A stretch of DNA of 64,000 nucleotides from Neolewinella litorea. Its GTDB lineage: Bacteria; Bacteroidota; Bacteroidia; Chitinophagales; Saprospiraceae. Position numbers and translations under genes: made by a program. The stretch is from NCBI RefSeq assembly GCF_004803465.1, contig NZ_SRSF01000001.1, positions 248,501-312,500 of the forward strand, written 5' to 3'. Numbering within the stretch: position 1 is the first letter of the stretch; each line of letters starts with the position of its first letter. Below are positions 26,284 through 34,294 of the stretch, one piece after another. Below the pieces are notes generated by a model that was given only the letters and a program-made list of their open reading frames with translations, did not search any database and was not told the DNA's origin.

Positions 26284-28131
26284 ATGACCGCACTACAAGA
26301 TTTGATCGAATCCGGAGTCCGCAAAGGGCTACAGCAATGCTACGGAGTGGATGCTGCCGGACAGGAAATCACCCTGCAATCCACCCGTAAAGAATTCGCG
26401 GGCGAATATACCGTCGTCACTTTCCCCCTGACCCGACTGGCCCGGAAAAAGCCCGAGGAGATCGGGCAGGACCTCGGCATTTTCCTCAAGGACGAGCTGG
26501 AGGAAGTGAAGGAATTTAACGTGATCAAAGGTTTTCTGAATCTGGTGATCGAGGACGCCTATTGGGCGCGTTTTTTGCTCCAAGAGGCCGGCGAGTCTGA
26601 CTTTGGCCGTTCGCCCGCGCGCGACGAAAGGGTAGTGGTCGAGTTTGCTAGCCCCAACACCAATAAGCCCCTGCACCTTGGCCACATCCGCAATATTTTG
26701 CTGGGCTGGGCCACGAGTCAGTTACTTGACGCCGCGGGATTCGACGTGAAGACCGTGCAAATCGTGAACGACCGCGGCATCGCCATCTGCAAGTCGATGC
26801 TTTCCTGGCAGCGCTTCGGAGAGGGTGCCACGCCCAAGTCGGCGGGAGTCAAACCGGACCACTTCGTCGGCGAGCACTACGTCATGTTCGAGACGCGGTT
26901 CCAGGAGGAATACCGACAGTGGCAACAGTCGGAGGACGCGCAGCAAGTGCTCCAGGCCAAGAACAAAAAGGACTTACCCGAGAAAGAATTCTGGAAGGGG
27001 TACAAGAATACCTACTTCAACAACTTCAGCGATCTGGGTGCGGCGGCCAAGGAAATGCTGCTCAAGTGGGAGCAGGGAGACCCGGAGACCGTGGCCCTCT
27101 GGAACAAGATGAACGGCTGGGTATACGAAGGATTCGATGAGACTTACGAGCGGTTGGGCGTTCGGTTCGACAAGCTGTACTACGAATCACAAACTTACTT
27201 GCTGGGCAAGGATATGGTCGAGTCGGGGCTGGAAAAGGGGGTGTTCTACCGCAAGGAAGACGGCTCCGTTTTCGTCGACCTCACCGATGCCAAGCTGGAC
27301 GAGAAGGCAATACTGCGCGCCGACGGCACCAGTCTTTATATCACCCAGGACCTCGGCACTGCCCGCCTGCGCTACGACGATTTCGGTGCTACCCGTATGG
27401 TCTATACCGTGGCCGACGAACAGAACTACCACTTCCAGGTCCTCTTCGAAATCCTGAAGCGCCTGGGTGAGCCTTACGCAGATGGGCTCTTTCACCTGAG
27501 CTACGGAATGGTGGACCTGCCGACCGGCCGGATGAAGAGCCGGGAAGGCACCGTAGTTGACGCCGATGACCTGATGGACGAAGTTATCCAGGAGGCGTAC
27601 CAGTCGAGCCTGGAGCGGGAATCCACCAGCGACCTCAGCGAGGAGGAGCGGCGGGAGATCATCCGCAAGATCGGTATGGCGGCTCTCAAGTTTCAGATCA
27701 TCAAGGTAGGCCCGCAAAAGCGCATGGTATTCGATCCGAAGGAAAGCGTAGACCTGCAGGGGCAGACCGGTCCCTACGTACAGAATGCTTTCGTACGGAC
27801 CCGCGCGGTGTGGCGAAAGGCCGGTTCCCCGGACCTGGCCGCCGCCAGTGAGTACACCACCCTGGAACCTACCGAACGCGAGCTTATCAGCCAGCTGTAC
27901 GCCTATCCGACCCTGCTGCGCGACGCCGCGGAAAACTACGACCCCTCACTGGTGGCCATGTACTGCTACGAACTGGCTAAGAACCTGCACAAGTTCTGGC
28001 ACGATGTCAGCATCCTCAACGCCGGCTCCGAAGCCGCCACTGCCTTTCGTTTGCGCCTCTGCCAATCGGTCGGTAACGTGCTGGAATCCGGTATGGGAAT
28101 CCTGGGCATCGAAATGCCGGAAAGGATGTAG
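26284..28131 (+). CDS. argS: Arginyl-tRNA synthetase
   Basis: Class Ia synthetase of 615 residues. It has an N-terminal Arg-tRNA-specific domain (about 1-100), the HIGH-like motif in FASPNTNKPLHLGHIRN, and a KMSKS-equivalent that reads GRMKSREGTVV. The DALR anticodon-binding domain is at the C-terminus (YCYELAKNLHKFWHD, RLRLCQSVGNVLESGMGILGIEMPERM). Slightly longer than E. coli ArgS (577) through a charged insertion around residues 200-240. Confidence 0.97.
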   Translation: MTALQDLIESGVRKGLQQCYGVDAAGQEITLQSTRKEFAGEYTVVTFPLTRLARKKPEEIGQDLGIFLKDELEEVKEFNVIKGFLNLVIEDAYWARFLLQEAGESDFGRSPARDERVVVEFASPNTNKPLHLGHIRNILLGWATSQLLDAAGFDVKTVQIVNDRGIAICKSMLSWQRFGEGATPKSAGVKPDHFVGEHYVMFETRFQEEYRQWQQSEDAQQVLQAKNKKDLPEKEFWKGYKNTYFNNFSDLGAAAKEMLLKWEQGDPETVALWNKMNGWVYEGFDETYERLGVRFDKLYYESQTYLLGKDMVESGLEKGVFYRKEDGSVFVDLTDAKLDEKAILRADGTSLYITQDLGTARLRYDDFGATRMVYTVADEQNYHFQVLFEILKRLGEPYADGLFHLSYGMVDLPTGRMKSREGTVVDADDLMDEVIQEAYQSSLERESTSDLSEEERREIIRKIGMAALKFQIIKVGPQKRMVFDPKESVDLQGQTGPYVQNAFVRTRAVWRKAGSPDLAAASEYTTLEPTERELISQLYAYPTLLRDAAENYDPSLVAMYCYELAKNLHKFWHDVSILNAGSEAATAFRLRLCQSVGNVLESGMGILGIEMPERM

Positions 28132-28149
28132 CCCCGGCATCCCGGTAGC

Positions 28150-28935
28150 CTAGTGTTGCCAGCCTTCAACAAAGTAGGTGGTGCGCCCTGCCACCTTGGT
28201 CACCTTCACTTCGCCAATACCCTCGGGGCCGGCCTTTCCTTCTTCACGCCACACGTGCCAGAACCAGTCTTCGGGGTAATCCTTGTAGTACGGGGCATTT
28301 TCCGTGCCATACTTCATGACGGCTACGGTTTCGGTGTGGATGTCGGTCAGTTGATCGTCGGAAAGGTCGCAGGCATGCGCCGCGGGGTGAATGCGGGTCC
28401 GGTAACAGATCTCATCCGCGTACAGGTTGCCGACCCCCGCGAGAATGGATTGGTTGAGGAGTAGCCCCTTAATCGTGGCTTTGCGCCCCTTTACGGCATC
28501 CAGCCAATCCTCCAGCGTAAGGTCCAGCGCATCGGGACCGAGCTTGATCTCCTGGATGTAGGCTACGTGGTCCTGCAGGTACAGAATGCGGGCGAACTTC
28601 CGAGGATCGTCGAAGCCGAGGGTATTTCCGTCGGCGAAGTGTAGTGCAAAGCGCTCGAACTTGTTGCGATCAGCAGTTTCCTGGTAGAGCTTCAGGTCGC
28701 CGGTCATGCCGAAGTGCAGGAGCAGTGAGTGGTCGTTGTCCAGATGAGCGAAGAGGTACTTGCCCCGCCGCAGGCTACCGACGATGGTGCGGCCGGTCAG
28801 GGCATCCGCAAACGCCGGTCCGGGGAGGTTGCGCAAAATATGGTCATCATGGACGGTTACCCCGGAAATGGTCTGACCTGTGGCCGCGGCGTCGAAATAC
28901 AGTTTGAAATTGTGAACCTCCGGCAATTCGGGCAT
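28150..28935 (-). CDS. Fpg/Nei-family DNA glycosylase without zinc-finger cysteines
   Basis: Base-excision repair glycosylase/AP lyase of 261 residues. The catalytic N-terminus PELPEV (Pro1, Glu2 after Met removal) and Lys in RRGKYL are intact, as is the helix-two-turn-helix QSILAGVGNLYADE. The C-terminal finger keeps the Arg hairpin (VAGRTTYF), but all four zinc Cys are missing. In its place is a zincless beta-hairpin as in eukaryotic NEIL1 and plant MutM. Lesion preference cannot be read from sequence. Confidence 0.88.
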   Translation of the reverse strand: MPELPEVHNFKLYFDAAATGQTISGVTVHDDHILRNLPGPAFADALTGRTIVGSLRRGKYLFAHLDNDHSLLLHFGMTGDLKLYQETADRNKFERFALHFADGNTLGFDDPRKFARILYLQDHVAYIQEIKLGPDALDLTLEDWLDAVKGRKATIKGLLLNQSILAGVGNLYADEICYRTRIHPAAHACDLSDDQLTDIHTETVAVMKYGTENAPYYKDYPEDWFWHVWREEGKAGPEGIGEVKVTKVAGRTTYFVEGWQH

Positions 28936-28986
28936 GGAACGAATCTTTGGATACCCTAACGGCAGCTGGCCGACAGGGTTGCGACC

Positions 28987-29883
28987 TTATAGCCATCCAC
29001 GCGGGCCCGCTTCCACCAGACGATACCCGCGATCGACCCCGCCAAATTTGGCAAAAAACGCTTTGACCCCCGGAATTTCCGAACCCTCAAAGTCGAAAAC
29101 GGCACCCGGCTCTCCGGCATGGCGCTGCATTACCAGAGCCAGCAAACGGCTCGTGCCCCGGCGTTTCTTGCCGCGCTCGGTTGTTACCGTGGCCAGGTTG
29201 ATGGTCCGCCCACCGAAATGCGGAAAAAAACCTGCGGCCAGCAGCTCACCATCCTCCCGTAACTGGTGGCAATTGCCCCAGCCCGCGTTTTGGGCCGTAA
29301 GGATCAAGCGGTGGAGGGCAGCGAACTGACTGGGCTGCATGCCCGGTTTTCCCGCCAGATCCGCTTCACTCAGGGCCACGAAAGTTGCGGGATCCATTGT
29401 GTCCAGGCAATCGTCGGAGCTCTTCCGCAGGAAAGCTTGCAACTTGCGCGGAAAGCCCGCGGCAATGTTGGGCCATTTCCGCGATAGATCGAGCTCGAAA
29501 TTCGTGCGGACGCGGGACCTATAGCGCTTCGGAATTTCCGCCGTGGGCACGCCGGCCCGCAAGGGCAGGGCGATCTGGGGGCGGAAGGGAACGGCCGAAA
29601 GCAGGGCGCGTACATCGCCTGGCAGCAGCTGACCGAAAGGACCAAGCTGCTGCGTGTAGGGGGGGCGAACGTAAACGGGTACGAACCCCAGGCGGCGCAT
29701 GCGCGGCAGGGGCAGCACTGCGCGGTAGTTGTCGAGCACCAGGCCATCCCACCGGCGGTCGGTGGCGGCGTCCAGCCAGTCGGTCAATCCGTAGGGCAGG
29801 GGTGTGGGGTCCGATCGGACGGCTGCATCCCAGGCACCATCGTCAATTGTGCTCCGGGAAAGGCGCCGGATGCCGCTCCCCAC
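28987..29883 (-). CDS. GNAT/FemAB-like acyltransferase, unknown substrate
   Basis: 298 residues, no signal. Pattern recalled from Bacteroidota GNAT proteins: WD.LVLDNYRAVLPLPRMRRLG, YVRPPYTQQLGPFG, and a C-terminal half with AGFFPHFGGRTINLATVT..GKKRRGTSRLLALVMQ, a FemAB-like acetyl/aminoacyl-transferase core, and FDFEGSEIPGVKAFF.KFGG. The only upstream start is GTG 29883, three bases after the stop of the UPF0158 gene. Possible role in cell-surface or polysaccharide modification is speculative. Confidence 0.65.
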   Translation of the reverse strand: MGSGIRRLSRSTIDDGAWDAAVRSDPTPLPYGLTDWLDAATDRRWDGLVLDNYRAVLPLPRMRRLGFVPVYVRPPYTQQLGPFGQLLPGDVRALLSAVPFRPQIALPLRAGVPTAEIPKRYRSRVRTNFELDLSRKWPNIAAGFPRKLQAFLRKSSDDCLDTMDPATFVALSEADLAGKPGMQPSQFAALHRLILTAQNAGWGNCHQLREDGELLAAGFFPHFGGRTINLATVTTERGKKRRGTSRLLALVMQRHAGEPGAVFDFEGSEIPGVKAFFAKFGGVDRGYRLVEAGPRGWL

Positions 29884-29886
29884 CGC

Positions 29887-30312
29887 TTAGTCTTGTTGCT
29901 CGGCCAGGCACTGCTGCACGTATTCCGTGTAGCGTTCCTGCCGGAATTGCCGCCACCGCTCGTAGTTCTTGGGGAAGCGGCGCAGTTCGGTCTTGAAGTT
30001 CTGGAAAGGGTTCGGACGTTTGAGGGCGTAGGTGAGCGCCTGCCACAGTTCCTGGTTGCGCACCCGGTCGGTGAAGGCCGACATGATCTTGATCGCGTCG
30101 GCGGCGGGCATGCGCTCGATGTGTACGTAGGCATCCGGGTCGGTGCTTACGTCCTGCATAATCGCCTCGAAGACCTCCGGGTCGGCGCGGACGTTGCGCT
30201 CGGGGTCGTCGGCGATGAGCATCCGCCCGTGCGCGCGGTGCACGTAAACTTCCATGCCACGGCGAATGGCGGTGGCCGCCTCGTTTATATCGTGGTCGTT
30301 CAGTGAAATCAT
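29887..30312 (-). CDS. UPF0158 family protein
   Basis: 141 residues from ATG 30312 (MISLNDHDINEAA). Recognised blocks: helical N-terminus, VYVHRAHGRMLI, YVHIERMPAADAIKIMSAF, and the C-terminal ALKRPNPFQNFKTELR, which is diagnostic of the family. Function unknown. Its ATG overlaps the TGA of the SMP-30 gene by four bases (ATGA), implying translational coupling. Confidence 0.8.
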   Translation of the reverse strand: MISLNDHDINEAATAIRRGMEVYVHRAHGRMLIADDPERNVRADPEVFEAIMQDVSTDPDAYVHIERMPAADAIKIMSAFTDRVRNQELWQALTYALKRPNPFQNFKTELRRFPKNYERWRQFRQERYTEYVQQCLAEQQD

Positions 30313-31313
30313 AATGGGTTCAGTTTTACGCGCAGCAGGCGATTGTCGTTGGTAAGGTACAGCCAGTCTTCCCCTGGCGACAGGCAGACGTTGGAGACGG
30401 GTCCCTCGCTGCGAATCTTGGCGAGCAGGGTTCCGTCGGGGCGGACCACCCATACCCCGCCGGGAGAGGTGGCGAAAATGGTTCCGTCGCGGGCAACGGC
30501 CAAACCATCGGGGTAACCGGGTTCTTTGTCCGCCAGTTCGGTAGCGTCGATGATCGTTTTCGGTTCTCCGAGGGAAAAGTCATCTGCCAGGGGGGTAGCC
30601 GTCACAATGGCCCGCGCGCCATCGGAGTTGGCGATGTAGAGGGTACGGCCGTCCGGACTGAGCCCGATACCGTTGGGGCGGGAATATACCTTGGTGAGCA
30701 GGGTCACCTGGCCGCGGGGGTCTACGCGGTACACGCCATTGAACCCCATTTCACCGGCGTCCCCCTGGGGCAACCCATAGGGCGGGTCGGTGAACAGCAC
30801 GGAGCCGTCGGCGGCTACCACGAGGTCGTTCGGACTGTTGAACCGCTTACCGTCGTAGTACTCGGCCAGGGCCGTATAGGTTGGTTCAGGGGTGGCGAGC
30901 GGAGCATCCATGCGGGCAATGCGTCGCCCACCGTGTTGGGCAAGCAGCAGCCGTCCTTCGCGGTCAAGTGCCAGCCCGTTACTGCCCGGTTCGTTGCTGT
31001 AATCGTTCGGCACGGCACCGGAATTGCTCAACCATACGCGGCTGCCCGTCCCCGTCCACGCCAGGATATGGTTATTCGGAACGTCGCTGCAGATGACCGT
31101 GCCATCCGGCAGGACCAGTGGCCCTTCCGACCACTCCATTCCGTCGAAAAGGGTTTCGGACACGAATTCCGTGCCGAACCACCGTTGCGCCGCGGCGGGG
31201 TCCACTGCTTCCAGGCGGACCGGCGGCGTCGGGTCGGCGGTAGCTTCCGGTGCGGGAGCGGAGCGGCAACCCAGCAGCAGGAGAAGGAGTCCAATAGGAA
31301 GCAATCGGTTCAT
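30309..31313 (-). CDS. SMP-30/gluconolactonase-like lipoprotein
   Basis: 334 residues. Lipoprotein signal with lipobox LLGC (MNRLLPIGLLLLLLGC), so anchored at a membrane in the envelope. The mature protein is a six-bladed beta-propeller: GMEWSEGPLVLPDG, SNGLALDREGRLLLAQHGGRRIAR, FNSPNDLVVAADGSVLFTDPPYGLP and NGIGLSPDGRTLYI. These are classic SMP-30/lactonase blade motifs with the metal-site Glu, Asn and Asp. A sugar-lactone or similar substrate is likely but unproven. First gene of a three-gene minus-strand unit with UPF0158 and GNAT genes. Confidence 0.9.
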   Translation of the reverse strand: MNRLLPIGLLLLLLGCRSAPAPEATADPTPPVRLEAVDPAAAQRWFGTEFVSETLFDGMEWSEGPLVLPDGTVICSDVPNNHILAWTGTGSRVWLSNSGAVPNDYSNEPGSNGLALDREGRLLLAQHGGRRIARMDAPLATPEPTYTALAEYYDGKRFNSPNDLVVAADGSVLFTDPPYGLPQGDAGEMGFNGVYRVDPRGQVTLLTKVYSRPNGIGLSPDGRTLYIANSDGARAIVTATPLADDFSLGEPKTIIDATELADKEPGYPDGLAVARDGTIFATSPGGVWVVRPDGTLLAKIRSEGPVSNVCLSPGEDWLYLTNDNRLLRVKLNPL

Positions 31314-31846
31314 GGCGGCAAAATTAGGAAAAAATAAGGCGCACTTTCGGTCCGTGATCAAATTCGGGATTATGCTGCGCAGCAGGTTTTCCTTCCTAAA
31401 AGGTAAGGTTGTCCCGCCGCGTATTGGCAAGTTTTTGGCGTAAGGCATGATAGGTGCGGGTGGTCTACCGGTAGGCCATGCGGCGCGGGTGCCGTTTAGT
31501 CGGGTCATTCGTGTGCTCGCTGAAGCTACGATGATTACGGGCGTTTCGACCGACAACGCCCATGGCATTGCGCGGAATGGTCCGATGTAATATTTCTTAT
31601 ACTTACGGCAACAAGGTGTTTTCGCGGCTTCATTCCTGATGTCAGGGTCAATTTCCCAGATTGAATTCATTTGCCATTTCCACCAGCGATCTATGAGTAA
31701 TCCGAAAATTCATGGTGGTGAATGCGGTATTAATGCCGGCATACGGTTAATAAATCACCTTTTCCGTGCCAGCTTTTTTCTGGTAGATCTTGCACCTGCG
31801 CTCCGCCGCCCAAACCCCGATTGCCTCAACCATACCCCTATCTTGC
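31314..31846. other. 533-base intergenic region, no gene seen
   Basis: Between divergent genes and visibly more AT-rich than the surroundings. No convincing ORF. It contains a 12-bp perfect palindrome TGCTGCGCAGCA (31373-31384) and an imperfect 16-bp palindrome GGTCTACCGGTAGGCC (31462-31477), either of which could be an operator. TATCTTGC sits directly before the ppk2 ATG (31839-31846). Otherwise nothing recognised. Confidence 0.4.
31319..31326 (-). promoter_or_regulatory. -7 promoter element of the SMP-30 lipoprotein gene
   Basis: On the minus strand TAATTTTG, a perfect TAnnTTTG, five bases before ATG 31313. Same arrangement (TTTTGCCGCCATG) as at hemE, pointing to a leaderless transcript. 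Confidence 0.6.
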
Positions 31847-32608
31847 ATGCCCAACATAGACCTGAGTAAAATTTCCACCCGTGCCCCGGAAGACCTCGAC
31901 CGCGACGAAGCCGAACGACTGACCAAGCAGCGGGCCGACCGCATCAGCGAACTGCACCAGCAACTCGTGGCACAAAAGGAGCATGCGGTGCTGATCATCT
32001 TGCAGGGCATGGACGCCAGCGGGAAGGACGGAGCCCTGCGCAACGTGTTTGGCGAATGCGCGCCCTACGGTCTACGCTCCGTAGCCTTCAAGAAACCTAC
32101 GGAGGAAGAATTCGACCACGACTTCCTCTGGCGCATCCACAAGGAGGTGCCGGCGCAGGGGGAGATGGTGATCTTTAACCGCAGCCATTACGAGGACGTG
32201 CTGATCCAGCGGGTACACGGATGGATCACCGAAGAGCAGGTTGACCGCCGCTTCGACAGTATCAATGCCTTTGAAAATCTGTTGCGGTACGATAATAATA
32301 CCCTCATCCTCAAATTCTACCTGCACATCTCCAAGGAACAACAGCGGGAGGAACTGATGGAGCGCATCGAGGAACCGGAGAAGCAATACAAGCATAACGA
32401 CGGCGACTGGCGGGAGCGGGAGCACTGGGATGAGTACCGGAAAGCCTACGAGGACGTCATCGCGCGCAGCGAGATCCCCTGGCACATTATCCCCGTCGAT
32501 CAGCGCTGGTACCGCAACTACCTGATGACCGACATCGTGGTGCAGGCCATGGAGGGGTTGAATATGGAATGGCCGCCTCTGGTAACCAACAAGACGTGGA
32601 GCGTATAA
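31847..32608 (+). CDS. ppk2: Polyphosphate kinase 2 (PPK2)
   Basis: Soluble kinase that uses polyphosphate to phosphorylate nucleotides. 253 residues. Walker A GMDASGKDG (about 54-62), Walker B region VIFNRSHYEDVLI and the lid Arg/Lys segment with NDGDW.ER.HWD.Y are characteristic. EVPAQGEMVIFNRSHYEDVLIQRVH fits the one-domain class that can act on NMP or NDP; the class III assignment is tentative. Followed after only six bases by the peptidoglycan-binding gene, so likely co-transcribed with it. Confidence 0.9.
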   Translation: MPNIDLSKISTRAPEDLDRDEAERLTKQRADRISELHQQLVAQKEHAVLIILQGMDASGKDGALRNVFGECAPYGLRSVAFKKPTEEEFDHDFLWRIHKEVPAQGEMVIFNRSHYEDVLIQRVHGWITEEQVDRRFDSINAFENLLRYDNNTLILKFYLHISKEQQREELMERIEEPEKQYKHNDGDWREREHWDEYRKAYEDVIARSEIPWHIIPVDQRWYRNYLMTDIVVQAMEGLNMEWPPLVTNKTWSV

Positions 32609-32614
32609 AGGGGT

Positions 32615-33895
32615 ATGGAAAAAGTGCTGCGGCTGGGAAGGGTAGACGAGGACATTAAATTCAGCGAAGCGGAAAAACAGGAGTTCCTGCGTCTGTACCA
32701 CCATCCGCAGGGCTTCTCGGGGGGTGAACTGCGGTTCCGCGACGACAGCCGCAATCGGTGGTGGGAATGGGAAAAAATCGAGGGTCACCGTATCCGTGAC
32801 CTCACCCGCCTGCTCCAGGAGGCGGGCTTCATGCCCCACGCCGAGCACGGCGGTATTTTCGGCTACGCCACCCAGGCGGCCGTGCGGCTGTTCCAGGAAT
32901 ACGTACGGACCATCGACAGCCCGGAGCGTCACCAACGACGTGATCCCCCCTCCTGGCCCGATGGAGTAGTGGGTGACGATACGCAATATTACCTCGACCA
33001 GTGGGCGGACGCAGGGCGCCGTTGCAGGTGGTCGAATGGTGAGACGCGTCCCGATTACGTGCGATGGATGACTTGGCTGCAAGCGGCCAAAGCGCACCAT
33101 CTGGCCCACCCCACGCCCGCCCTTCGCGCCCTGGCGCAAGCCGATCGCCGGGGCGATACCTTTCTGCCGGAGGAGTGGGACTTTGGGGGAACGGCCCCCC
33201 ACCTCATCGGTATCCGTCGGCAGGCTGGCGCTCCCGCGCAATCCACCAGCCGCCGTGCGCCGGATGATCTGTTCGTTCTGCTGGTGCAGGGAATGACCTT
33301 CTACTTCTGGGGCTCTACCGATGCCAACCCGAGTTCGCGCCGGGAAGGGTATCTGATGGAGGGGCAGCACCGCTACCGCTTCAATTGGCACAATATCGGT
33401 GAGGCGAGGCGCGACCGCATTTACAAGGCCGGCCGGCCGGCGGGAGCCGGGGTGATGGTGATCAGAGACGTGCATGGAGACAACGCCCTCACAGACCGAA
33501 ACCGGCAGGATGGCTTCGACCCGATCCCGAATCCAACCTTCAACATTCACTGGAGCGGATTGGGAATAAGTAACTGGAGTGCAGGCTGTCAGGTCATCAG
33601 TGGCAAGAACTACATCAATGACAGGGGCGATCTGGTCAACTGCGTGGAGTACGCCGCCCGCAACGACAGCGAAAGGGGAACGAAGCGCGGTTCGGATGGC
33701 CCCCGGTTGACGATGGGTGCGTACACGGTGCTCAGCGATTTAATGCTGTGTTACACCCCGGCACAGGCCCCCGGAGAGAAGCCCACGTTCCGTTATAGCC
33801 TCTTTCGGAAAGAAGATTTCGCGCAAATACCCGGCATACCGGCCGATGAACTCAAGGAAAAGCTGCACCTTATGCGTAGCGAGCAATTTTTCTGA
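32615..33895 (+). CDS. Peptidoglycan-binding / YkuD-like cell-wall protein, unassigned
   Basis: 426 residues, no signal peptide or membrane helix visible. About 57-130 is a peptidoglycan-binding-type helical repeat with HRIRDLTRLLQEAGF and GIFGYATQAAVRLFQEY. The C-terminal half has a compact His-x9-Ser-Ala-Gly-Cys motif (His312, Ser322-Cys325 in HWSG...NWSAGCQV), matching the His/SxGC signature of L,D-transpeptidase (YkuD) folds. The rest of the domain is not recognisable by eye. I infer a cell-wall-active enzyme or a relative lacking export signals. First of three same-strand genes that look like one cassette. Confidence 0.65.
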   Translation: MEKVLRLGRVDEDIKFSEAEKQEFLRLYHHPQGFSGGELRFRDDSRNRWWEWEKIEGHRIRDLTRLLQEAGFMPHAEHGGIFGYATQAAVRLFQEYVRTIDSPERHQRRDPPSWPDGVVGDDTQYYLDQWADAGRRCRWSNGETRPDYVRWMTWLQAAKAHHLAHPTPALRALAQADRRGDTFLPEEWDFGGTAPHLIGIRRQAGAPAQSTSRRAPDDLFVLLVQGMTFYFWGSTDANPSSRREGYLMEGQHRYRFNWHNIGEARRDRIYKAGRPAGAGVMVIRDVHGDNALTDRNRQDGFDPIPNPTFNIHWSGLGISNWSAGCQVISGKNYINDRGDLVNCVEYAARNDSERGTKRGSDGPRLTMGAYTVLSDLMLCYTPAQAPGEKPTFRYSLFRKEDFAQIPGIPADELKEKLHLMRSEQFF

Positions 33896-33915
33896 AGCAA
33901 AATAACCCAGTACCC

Positions 33916-34287
33916 ATGGCAGAGAACAAATCCTTTGGCGACTTCATCAACGATATGACGAGTCTGGACGTCGTCACCCTGACCGGTAACCTCACTGTAG
34001 AGGTGAATAACCTGCAGGACAGCGATGGCGATGACAAGCCGCTGAAGTTCACCCGCATCATGCAGCAGTTGGAGGGGAATATCCTGAAGAAAGACTCCAG
34101 GATTTCTGCCCTGGCGGCCACCCACGTTTCCATCGATAAGGACACCGTTACTTTCGTAAAGGAAAACCTGTCGCCCGAGGAGGCCGTGTACCTCGACTTC
34201 CACAACGAGACGGTGAAGGCGGCCGGTATTGCGCGTGCCGCGATGGCCGACGGGATCGCCAAACTGCTGTTGGGTAGCCGGAAATAG
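33916..34287 (+). CDS. Small conserved-looking protein, unknown function
   Basis: 123 residues, acidic N-terminal half, predicted alpha/beta soluble. The central part, LTGNLTVEVNNLQDSDGDDKPLKF, resembles beta-strands with an acidic turn. The C-terminal helix is AAGIARAAMADGIAKLLLGS. No signal peptide or Cys. It starts 20 bases after the YkuD-like gene and ends seven bases before the next gene. I do not recognise it. As the small middle gene it could be a chaperone, immunity-like or structural partner; this is pure inference from position. Confidence 0.6.
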   Translation: MAENKSFGDFINDMTSLDVVTLTGNLTVEVNNLQDSDGDDKPLKFTRIMQQLEGNILKKDSRISALAATHVSIDKDTVTFVKENLSPEEAVYLDFHNETVKAAGIARAAMADGIAKLLLGSRK

Positions 34288-34294
34288 GCTGCGC

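Noticed and set aside
32072-33550. 492-residue minus-strand open frame across ppk2 and the YkuD-like gene
   Set aside because: It crosses two real genes on the other strand, one of them with clear PPK2 motifs, and shows no family signal.
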